Assembly: GCA_903870235.1 (NCBI GenBank)
Contig: CAIQCA010000034.1
Span: forward strand, 1 to 6,445
Length of the DNA: 6,445 bases
DNA from: an uncultured bacterium
GTDB taxonomy: Bacteria; Patescibacteriota; Minisyncoccia; Phycocordibacterales; PALSA-1337
Direction of reading: 5' to 3'
The stretch's first letter is position 1; every line of letters begins with the position of its first letter. The notes beneath the pieces were generated by a model. The model did no database searches. It was not told the origin of the DNA and saw only the letters and a program-made list of their open reading frames with translations. The translations under genes were made by a program, and so were the position numbers. Positions 1-4,968 of the stretch are shown here, in pieces.

Positions 1-299
1 CCAATACCGACCTTACCTAGTAGAAATGTCTGTCCAAGAACACCCAAAGTATCAAACATACCACCACCGGTGACATTGAGACCTGGTTGAGGACTCAAGA
101 CTGTATTGTTGCCTATAGAAAGACTGCCTAGTTTGTATTGCCAAAAACTGCCAACATTGAGTGGTGCATCACAGCCAGGGCTTCCTGGTGTACAAGCAGG
201 AGGAGCAGATAATGGACCAGTCCAGGCTAGTGCTGACATGGCTCCGGTACCTACTACGCCGCTAATTATGAGTGCAGTGACAATGAGGTGTTTTTTCAT
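1..299 (-). CDS. Secreted surface/fibre-like protein, N-terminal part (3' end outside window)
   Basis: Ninety-nine codons are visible, starting at the ATG at 299-297 and running off the left edge. The protein begins MKKHLIVTALIISGV, a classic signal peptide with a short Lys-rich n-region and a hydrophobic core at residues 5-20. A signal peptidase I site of the A-x-A type (A23-L24-A25) precedes W26. The mature start, W-T-G-P followed by a Pro/Ala-rich stretch, two cysteines (C36, C43) and then APLNVG, resembles exported proteins that I associate with Parcubacteria. The last visible residues (LLGKVGIG) resemble the run-up to beta-rich fibre or endosialidase-chaperone-like tails, but that part lies outside the window. 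The role is therefore inferred only as extracytoplasmic or surface. It lies downstream of valS on the same strand, 168 bp away, and appears to have its own promoter. No Shine-Dalgarno is seen. Export is well supported; the family is not certain. Confidence 0.75.
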   Translation of the reverse strand, partial: MKKHLIVTALIISGVVGTGAMSALAWTGPLSAPPACTPGSPGCDAPLNVGSFWQYKLGSLSIGNNTVLSPQPGLNVTGGGMFDTLGVLGQTFLLGKVGI

Positions 300-305
300 G
301 AGAGG

Positions 306-353
306 TTTATAACTAATAATTAAATTATAATAAATGTTTTTTCAATAATACAA
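306..353 (-). promoter_or_regulatory. Promoter(s) of the secreted-protein gene
   Basis: Two overlapping possibilities are visible on the minus strand. One is a perfect TATAAT at 329-324 with TTGTAT at 353-348, spacer 18, giving a leader of about 17 nt. The other is TATAAA at 311-306, exactly 6 nt before the ATG, the same geometry as the predicted leaderless promoters of valS and the receiver gene, but with a poor -35. The region is very AT-rich, so chance matches are expected. The surrounding gap (300-467) holds no other feature I can support. Confidence 0.5.
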
Positions 354-467
354 AACAAATGACTAGAACTGGCATTCATAGCTGTAATTTTAACACACTT
401 TGAATACACTGACTCTACGGTCACTTGTGGATATAACCCCAGACATTTGATCCGTTTTTTTCTCTGG

Positions 468-2783
468 TTAATTACTCGGCCATTCAGTAATCATGAGCAT
501 TTCTTTGTCTTCCACTGGCAGATATGACCAAATTTCCTCAGTAATGTAAGGCATGAATGGGTGTAAGGCCGAGACTAGCTTTACCAAAGTATCCAGAAGG
601 AATTGTTGGCGCGAAATTTTGTCAACAGATGGGTTCTTATCAATAACGGGTGCAGAGCCATCTTTTCCGAAGGTTACTCCCAAAATACTCTTACTTTCCT
701 CCAAAATCACATCGGCCAAACGATGCCAAGCATATTGATAGAGCTTATCTCCAGCCAAATAATATCGGAAGTTATCCATATCCCCCGTAATATCTTTCAA
801 AATTCCACTAAACTCATCTCGAAGAACCACATCCGCTTTGTTGTATTTATTAAATTTAGGATCATATTCAGCTCCTTCGGTCGAAGAAAGCACAAACCTG
901 GTTATATTCCAGAGCTTGTTAGCGAAAAGTTTATACGCCTTGATCTTGTCTTCGCCAACCTTGCTATCATTGCCCGGACCAACACCGATGATAAGAGCCA
1001 TACGAACAGCATCAGCGCCAAACTTTGTAATCATATCGAGGGGTTCGACGTTGTTACCAAGAGACTTACTTATTTTGCGTCCTTGACCATCGCGTACCAA
1101 ACCATGTAGATAAACCGTCTTGAAAGGAACCTCACCAAGAAGATAAGTAGTCATGAGAATCATGCGAGCAATCCAGAAGAACAAAATATCCCAACCGGTC
1201 TCCAGAACCGTGGTCGGATGATACATACGCTGTGCCGCGAATTCTTTTTTGTCTGGCCAACCCAAAGTAGAAAATGTCCATAGGCCAGAAGAAAACCAGG
1301 TGTCTAGTGTGTCTTCATCTTGAGTCCAACCAAAACCCTTGGGTGGATTGATGTCACAATAAACTTCTTGCATACCAGAACCAGCCTCACCTTTGTACCA
1401 AACAGGGATTCTGTGACCATACCAGATCTGACGTGAAATACACCAATCACGCAAATTATCTATCCAATTGAAGTAAACTCTCTCAAATCTATCTGGAATC
1501 ATTTTGGTTTGAGCAGATTCGACAGCAACATGCATGAGTTCCTTAAGTGTGACTTCCTGGCCATCTTTGATACCGGGAATTTGTGCGTCCTTGTTTTCTG
1601 AGGCTTTGAACTTAAACTTCTTGTTCACAGCCACGAACCATTGTAACTTAGGTAATGGCTCAACCACGCCGCCGGTTCGCTCAGCCAAAGCGATATTGTG
1701 TTCTATATCCTCTTCTTTTTCCAATAAACCTTCAGATCGCAACCACTCTACAACAGCTTCGCGAGCCTCAGCTATCTTTTTACCTTTTATAACTTGACCA
1801 TTCTTCGGTTTGTCGCTTTCATCGAAACCAGCAGTCATTTTTCCAAATTCATTGATAACTTGTTTGAGAGGTAAATTGTTCTTCTGGCCCATTTCCCAGT
1901 CTATGGCGCTATGAGCTGGAGTCACACCAAGCGCGCCAGTACCAAATTCTCGTTCAACAGCATTGTCGCCTATCACTTTGAGTGCTATCGGCTCACCAGC
2001 AAAAACAGTTTTGAATTCTTTGCCGATATATTTGGCGTAACGAGGATCTTCAGGGTGAACAGCGATAGCGGTATCACCAAGTTTTGTTTCTGGACGAGTC
2101 GTCGATATAGAAATCGGTATATCTTTGGCATATTTGAAAGTATAAAGCTTAGTTTTGCGTGTCTCATAGACGATCTCATCATCAGAAATAGTTGTCTGGC
2201 CCTTTGGATCCCAATTGACCACTCGAAAACCGCGATAGATAAGACCATCATCGAACATTCTCTTAAATGCGGTACGCACAGCTAAGTTGCGCCTTTCATC
2301 CAAAGTGAACGCCTCACGAGACCAATCGAGAGAACAACCCATCTTGCGCATCTGTACGACGATAGCGTCATGGCTTTCTTGAGCAAAAGTATCGATGCGC
2401 TTCAGAAGCTCTTCACGACCCAGATCGTGACGTGACTTCCCTTCTTTCTTTTGAATTTCTTTTTCAACTTTTGCTTGAGTGGCGATAGCAGCATGATCTG
2501 TACCAGGAAGCCAAAGAGTTTTCTTGCCAGTCATACGCGCATAACGAACCATAATGTCTTCTATGGCCAACATCAAAGCTGAACCCATATGAAGAGTTCC
2601 AGTTACATTTGGTGGTGGCAAAACTATAGAAAATGGCTTGCCTTTTTGATGACGCTCCGGAAGTTTGTCTGGATTGAAAAAACCGCTCTTTTCCCAAGTG
2701 GTATAAATACGATCTTCTGTTACGACTGAATTGTAGGGCTTCAGAAATATATCATTCAGTTTGCCATTGATTTTTCCGCTCAT
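468..2783 (-). CDS. valS: Valyl-tRNA synthetase
   Basis: This class Ia synthetase charges tRNA(Val) with valine in the cytoplasm. Visible landmarks, in order, are the ATP-binding HIGH region in PPPNVTGTLHMGSAL (residues 56-70, HMGS in place of HIGH), GTDHAAIATQ (94-103), the CP1 editing domain (about 220-440) with TTRPET at 228-233, then RDWCISRQIWYGHRIP (445-460), DTWFSSGLW (494-502), the catalytic loop KISKS (570-574) followed by LGN, and an anticodon-binding helical domain ending near HPFMPYITEEIW (741-752). At 771 residues it is shorter than typical bacterial enzymes (about 860-950). It stops right after the anticodon-binding domain, so the C-terminal coiled-coil arm is absent, and a clean TAA ends it. 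In the editing pocket, the Lys of the usual V-K-I-T-P-A-H-D is Gly286 and the Asp is Ser292, while Asp295 is kept. The ATG at 2783 is the only start before an upstream in-frame TAA. It has no Shine-Dalgarno, but an extended -10 lies 6 nt away. Confidence 0.97.
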   Translation of the reverse strand: MSGKINGKLNDIFLKPYNSVVTEDRIYTTWEKSGFFNPDKLPERHQKGKPFSIVLPPPNVTGTLHMGSALMLAIEDIMVRYARMTGKKTLWLPGTDHAAIATQAKVEKEIQKKEGKSRHDLGREELLKRIDTFAQESHDAIVVQMRKMGCSLDWSREAFTLDERRNLAVRTAFKRMFDDGLIYRGFRVVNWDPKGQTTISDDEIVYETRKTKLYTFKYAKDIPISISTTRPETKLGDTAIAVHPEDPRYAKYIGKEFKTVFAGEPIALKVIGDNAVEREFGTGALGVTPAHSAIDWEMGQKNNLPLKQVINEFGKMTAGFDESDKPKNGQVIKGKKIAEAREAVVEWLRSEGLLEKEEDIEHNIALAERTGGVVEPLPKLQWFVAVNKKFKFKASENKDAQIPGIKDGQEVTLKELMHVAVESAQTKMIPDRFERVYFNWIDNLRDWCISRQIWYGHRIPVWYKGEAGSGMQEVYCDINPPKGFGWTQDEDTLDTWFSSGLWTFSTLGWPDKKEFAAQRMYHPTTVLETGWDILFFWIARMILMTTYLLGEVPFKTVYLHGLVRDGQGRKISKSLGNNVEPLDMITKFGADAVRMALIIGVGPGNDSKVGEDKIKAYKLFANKLWNITRFVLSSTEGAEYDPKFNKYNKADVVLRDEFSGILKDITGDMDNFRYYLAGDKLYQYAWHRLADVILEESKSILGVTFGKDGSAPVIDKNPSVDKISRQQFLLDTLVKLVSALHPFMPYITEEIWSYLPVEDKEMLMITEWPSN

Positions 2784-2789
2784 TGCAAA

Positions 2790-2819
2790 ATGATAGCAAA
2801 AATCAGCACATTATGTAAC
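2790..2819 (-). promoter_or_regulatory. valS promoter, predicted leaderless
   Basis: On the minus strand, GTTACA (2819-2814, 4 of 6 to consensus) is followed by an 18-nt spacer ending in TGC, then TATCAT (2795-2790, 5 of 6). This makes an extended -10 (TGn plus hexamer). Only six bases separate the -10 from the ATG at 2783, so initiation would fall on or next to the A of the start codon. The absence of any Shine-Dalgarno just before the ATG agrees with a leaderless mRNA. Confidence 0.55.
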
Positions 2820-2895
2820 TCCCCTTAGATTGACTCGTAAAAAGAGTGGCAGCTTGTACAAAAATACCTCTATCCCGACGTGTGAATAAGCTCTA

Positions 2896-2923
2896 TTGAC
2901 AAGATGCGCCACAGTGTTACCAT
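2896..2923 (+). promoter_or_regulatory. Promoter of the structured leader/ncRNA
   Basis: A perfect TTGACA at 2896-2901 is followed by a 16-nt spacer and TACCAT at 2918-2923 (4 of 6). TG at 2915-2916 gives an extended -10. The predicted start is near 2930, just before a small 5' hairpin. It is the only perfect -35 hexamer I found paired with a -10 in the window. Confidence 0.5.
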
Positions 2924-2933
2924 TTACAACGCA

Positions 2934-3041
2934 ATGAAAAATTATTGCATATACAACATGTTCGTCGATATGAAGTCTGACCTCGCCACAGGTCCGGCCA
3001 AATTTTCGTGTTTCGACCAAGAATATGTTGCCTATGACTAA
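2934..3041 (+). CDS. Possible small ORF / leader peptide (35 aa)
   Basis: An open frame begins at the ATG at 2934, about 10 nt after the predicted -10, and ends with TAA at 3041, 41 bp before the terminator. The peptide starts MKNYCIYNMFVDMKSD and ends in CFDQEYVAYD. It has no signal peptide, membrane segment or domain I know. The frame also opens earlier at an ATG at 2904 (45 aa), but that start would lie upstream of the predicted transcription start. There is no Shine-Dalgarno. The ORF lies inside the long hairpin, so translation and RNA folding would compete, as in leader-peptide attenuation. The size is close to what chance alone gives, so this is a weak call. Confidence 0.22.
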   Translation: MKNYCIYNMFVDMKSDLATGPAKFSCFDQEYVAYD

Positions 3042-3082
3042 TTATATCTACTCTAGATAAATCAACCCCTTTCAACCTCAAC

Positions 3083-3119
3083 ATAGTCTCGGCCGGAACG
3101 CTGAGACTATTTTGTTTTA
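3083..3119 (+). terminator. Intrinsic terminator upstream of the MFS gene
   Basis: ATAGTCTCGGC (3083-3093) pairs with GCTGAGACTAT (3100-3110) over 11 bp with one G-U, around a 6-nt loop. A U-rich tract TTTTGTTTT (3110-3118) follows. It works only on the plus strand, because the minus side has no T-run. The nearest plus-strand ORF upstream is only the tiny one at 2934-3041, so the terminator either ends a short RNA or acts as the conditional stop in a leader of the transporter gene. Confidence 0.8.
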
Positions 3120-3140
3120 TGCGAGATCCGGATTTGTACA

Positions 3141-3170
3141 TTGAAAGTCAAAACCCAAAAAGGCTTTATA
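3141..3170 (+). promoter_or_regulatory. Weak possible promoter between terminator and MFS gene
   Basis: TTGAAA (3141-3146), an 18-nt spacer and TTTATA (3165-3170) could drive the MFS gene independently of the structured segment. The -10 matches only 3 of 6 positions and has no TG extension. If this promoter is real, the upstream RNA is a separate transcript rather than a leader. Confidence 0.22.
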
Positions 3171-3194
3171 CAGGTGTGCCAATGAACACCAGAT

Positions 3195-3198
3195 GGAG
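3195..3198 (+). promoter_or_regulatory. Shine-Dalgarno of the MFS gene
   Basis: GGAG lies 6 nt before the ATG at 3205 and selects that start over the in-frame ATG at 3193, which overlaps the GGAG and has nothing suitable upstream. A small inverted repeat, GGTGT/ACACC (3173-3177 with 3186-3190), lies just before it. This is the only clear Shine-Dalgarno placed in front of a called gene in the window. Confidence 0.7.
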
Positions 3199-3204
3199 AT
3201 AGTT

Positions 3205-4413
3205 ATGGACACGAAAGTAGCAGAAAGAAATATCCGTCTTTACAAGGCGTATCTTATCTTACGGGAACCCATCCTCTGGGGAGCCATCCTGATTACTTAT
3301 ATCAAACGAGTATCAGGTATGACCCTGGCAGAGATCTACACCATGGAGGCAGTATGCGTAGTTATCGCCGCCTTCTTCCAGATACCGACCGGATCGTTCG
3401 CGGACAAACACGGACGAGTAACTTCAATGAGGATTGGACTTTTGTTCATCATTATTGAAATGTCCTTGTTTGCCACAGCCAACTGCCGAGCGATGATCTG
3501 GATATCCAATGCGTGTTGGGCCATAGGCATGTCTTTCATGTCTGGCGCCGATTCCGCATTTCTCTATGACAACCTAAAAGTATTAGGTCAAGGAGAGAAA
3601 GAGTACCGCCACATCGTCGGACGAACGTTATCTATCAGATTATGGTTTGTGGCGGTGTGCTCTATCGCTTGTGGATACATTGCCAACATCAATATCCGAT
3701 TACCATGTCTTATCGACACAGTCTTCGTATGTATGTGTCTGTGTGTATTATTGATGTTACGTGAATGCCGTTTCGTAGAAAAAGACGAACAGCATGAACA
3801 AAATATCAATATGAAATGGCATATGGTCACCGCCGTCAAAGAGGCCTTGCGAAACAAGAAAGTGATGTGGGTTATATTGATAGCCACCACCCTCGGAGTA
3901 ATCTCCAAAATGTGGTTCTTCACTTACAATCCATATTTCGAAGCGGTAAAGATACCCATCCAACAGTTTGGATACGTATTCTTTGCATTAAATGTGGTGG
4001 CGGCTCTGTCCAGCCGGTTCTCGGCACGTATCGCAACAGCTATATCCACACGGACAAGCGCTACGATAACCATGTCATGTGTTGCTGTGCCAATCGTCCT
4101 AATGAGCTTGGCAATGGCGCCATGGGCAATCTGGCTGGTACTTCCTCAAAACTTCGTGCGTGGTTATACAGATCCATTCATTGGTGGTTTGATGAACCGC
4201 CATGTCAGATCGAAGAACCGCGCGACCATGTTATCGATAAAATCCTCTATCCATCAATGGACAGAGGTTGGTTGTATGGCAGGTTTTGGGTATATGGTCA
4301 AAACCAATGGGTTGCAAAATGCCCTTATCGGTCTTGGTGCGATAGCTTGTCTCATGCTGTTCGTTATCATCGGAACTTACAAGAAAATGTTCCACGACAA
4401 TGTTCCAGCTTAA
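3205..4413 (+). CDS. Major facilitator superfamily (MFS) transporter
   Basis: A 402-residue polytopic inner-membrane protein, of normal size for a 12-helix MFS carrier driven by an ion gradient. Numbering from the ATG at 3205, it opens with a cytoplasmic N-terminus (MDTKVAERNIRLYKAY). About twelve hydrophobic segments follow, with a hydrophilic central loop at roughly 186-207 between the two halves. MFS motif A is visible between helices 2 and 3 as GSFADKHGR (63-71), and SGADSAFLYD (113-122) is a motif I associate with drug/metabolite exporter-like MFS proteins. The substrate cannot be read from sequence; efflux of a toxic compound is a guess. It stands alone, with an intrinsic terminator on each side, and is divergent from valS. 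The upstream structured leader suggests induced expression. Unlike its neighbours it has a Shine-Dalgarno, which may hint at acquisition. The longer start at 3193 (406 aa) is less likely. Confidence 0.9.
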   Translation: MDTKVAERNIRLYKAYLILREPILWGAILITYIKRVSGMTLAEIYTMEAVCVVIAAFFQIPTGSFADKHGRVTSMRIGLLFIIIEMSLFATANCRAMIWISNACWAIGMSFMSGADSAFLYDNLKVLGQGEKEYRHIVGRTLSIRLWFVAVCSIACGYIANINIRLPCLIDTVFVCMCLCVLLMLRECRFVEKDEQHEQNINMKWHMVTAVKEALRNKKVMWVILIATTLGVISKMWFFTYNPYFEAVKIPIQQFGYVFFALNVVAALSSRFSARIATAISTRTSATITMSCVAVPIVLMSLAMAPWAIWLVLPQNFVRGYTDPFIGGLMNRHVRSKNRATMLSIKSSIHQWTEVGCMAGFGYMVKTNGLQNALIGLGAIACLMLFVIIGTYKKMFHDNVPA

Positions 4414-4427
4414 ACAGTTACCAACAG

Positions 4428-4462
4428 CGCCTAGTACATATATATGTACTAGGCGTTTTTTT
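4428..4462 (+). terminator. Intrinsic terminator of the MFS gene (perfect palindrome)
   Basis: CGCCTAGTACATAT (4428-4441) is followed directly by its exact reverse complement (4442-4455), then seven Ts (4456-4462). In RNA this forms a stem of about 12 bp with a 4-nt AU loop. It begins 14 bp after the MFS stop codon. The minus-strand side lacks a T-run, so it should not efficiently stop transcripts from the receiver gene, whose stop is at 4497. Confidence 0.92.
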
Positions 4463-4496
4463 ATTGAACTAAAAATTTGATGACCCAAGGCGCCGC

Positions 4497-4904
4497 TTAT
4501 TTACAATAAGTTTTAACTTCCGCAATAATTTCTTCTAGAGAAGTTGACGGTTTGATCAAGAACTTCTTCACTCCCATAGCCTTCGCCGCCGCAACATCAG
4601 ATTCTCTTTGTACGTTTGAGAGAATAATAACTGGTATATTTTTTAAGACATCATCGGTATGAATTTGCTTTAACAGTTCAAAACCATCGATACCAGGAAG
4701 TAAGAGATCTAGTACAATCAGGTTTGGTGTCACTTGCTTGAAACGATATATAGCCTCTTCTCCAGTGCTTACATGGATAACATCAAAGCCGGCGGCAATC
4801 AGTTTATTACCGAGAATAGTCTTTATCATCAAATCATCTTCAACCCAAAGTATTATTTTCTTTTTAGGGAGTGTGGAGTCTTGGTTGTTGGCATCATTAT
4901 CCAT
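4497..4904 (-). CDS. Stand-alone response-regulator receiver (REC) protein, CheY-like
   Basis: A 135-residue single-domain receiver that should accept phosphate from a histidine kinase; no kinase is in the window. After a polar tail of about 13 residues, the fold runs KKKIILWVEDD (14-24) with the acidic pair E22/D23, the phospho-acceptor D66 in LIVLDLLLPGIDG (62-74), the switch serine S96 in VIILSN, and the conserved lysine K118 in KKFLIKPS. All catalytic residues are present, and there is no DNA-binding or enzymatic output domain. Partner proteins must carry the output, or it acts as a phosphate sink. I chose the ATG at 4904 because the region before it (from 4964) is not receiver-like and overlaps the promoter. 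The extended -10 ends 6 nt from this ATG and there is no Shine-Dalgarno. It is divergent from uppP across a 64-bp gap. Confidence 0.92.
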   Translation of the reverse strand: MDNDANNQDSTLPKKKIILWVEDDLMIKTILGNKLIAAGFDVIHVSTGEEAIYRFKQVTPNLIVLDLLLPGIDGFELLKQIHTDDVLKNIPVIILSNVQRESDVAAAKAMGVKKFLIKPSTSLEEIIAEVKTYCK

Positions 4905-4910
4905 GTCGAT

Positions 4911-4939
4911 ATGATAACACAGTGTGATTATCCTGACGA
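4911..4939 (-). promoter_or_regulatory. Promoter of the receiver gene, predicted leaderless
   Basis: Minus strand: TCGTCA (4939-4934, 4 of 6), a 17-nt spacer ending TGT, and TATCAT (4916-4911, 5 of 6), giving an extended -10. Six bases separate it from the ATG at 4904, the same -10 hexamer and spacing as valS. Its -35 overlaps that of uppP on the opposite strand. Confidence 0.6.
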
Positions 4940-4961
4940 TAACCCTTTTCCGTGCTAAAAT
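4933..4961 (+). promoter_or_regulatory. uppP promoter, predicted leaderless
   Basis: Plus strand: CTGACG (4933-4938, 4 of 6), a 17-nt spacer ending TGC, and TAAAAT (4956-4961, 5 of 6), giving an extended -10. Seven bases separate it from the ATG at 4969 and no Shine-Dalgarno is present, so the mRNA is predicted to begin at or one base before the start codon. Confidence 0.6.
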
Positions 4962-4968
4962 CATCCAG

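Larger units (their letters stand above)
2930..3119 (+). ncRNA. Candidate structured RNA: attenuator leader of the MFS gene or independent sRNA
   Basis: I do not recognise a known RNA family. Four hairpins can be drawn in order. First, GCAAT (2931-2935) pairs with ATTGC (2944-2948). Second, a long imperfect stem spans 2948-3036: 2948-2951 with 3033-3036; 2954-2963 with 3021-3030 (10 bp, one G-U); 2964-2968 with 3013-3017; 2970-2974 with 3005-3009; capped by GACCT/AGGTC (2979-2983 with 2990-2994, loop of 6). That is about 29 bp in all, with a three-base bulge at 3018-3020. Third, TATCTA/TAGATA (3045-3050 with 3054-3059). Fourth, the terminator at 3083-3110. A promoter lies just upstream, and the MFS start codon is about 85 nt downstream of the terminator. 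TCCGGCC (2993-2999) is perfectly complementary to GGCCGGA (3091-3097) inside the terminator, a possible antiterminator contact. It could equally be a free-standing sRNA, or the mRNA of a small ORF in the same stretch. Confidence 0.45.

Noticed and set aside
439..467. CCAGA/TCTGG inverted repeat after the valS stop as a terminator
   Set aside because: Only 5 bp with a 19-nt loop and no T-run after it on the minus strand.
2805..2824. Strong Shine-Dalgarno-like AAGGGGAG followed by ATG-TGC-TGA on the minus strand before valS
   Set aside because: A two-codon ORF; the bases overlap the predicted valS -35 and spacer, so they would not be in a leaderless valS mRNA. Chance is the simplest view.
2811..3020. 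Minus-strand ORF of 69 aa upstream of valS
   Set aside because: No domain or start signal; it lies antisense to the structured segment and its apparent coding looks like a by-product of the long inverted repeat.
2948..3036. Long imperfect hairpin with CAAC...GTTG ends considered as an integron attC site
   Set aside because: The terminal boxes do not fit the RYYYAAC/GTTRRRY consensus, the expected unpaired spacer after the first box is absent, and there is no integrase or second attC.
2784..3192. tRNA, tmRNA, SRP RNA or RNase P RNA in the gene-poor stretch
   Set aside because: No T-arm stem around the TTCGA at 3012-3016, no CCA-type acceptor stem, and no core motif of the other RNAs; CAGGTCCGG is only a short resemblance to SRP RNA.
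3816..4472. Plus-strand ORF of 218 aa within the MFS gene
   Set aside because: A different frame of the well-supported transporter gene, Trp/Arg/Cys-rich, without domain pattern.
4905..4964. Upstream in-frame ATG extension of the receiver protein
   Set aside because: The extra 20 residues overlap both divergent promoters and are not part of a receiver fold.
4924..4968. Upstream in-frame ATG of uppP
   Set aside because: It would add 15 residues not seen in the family and would lie within the predicted promoter.
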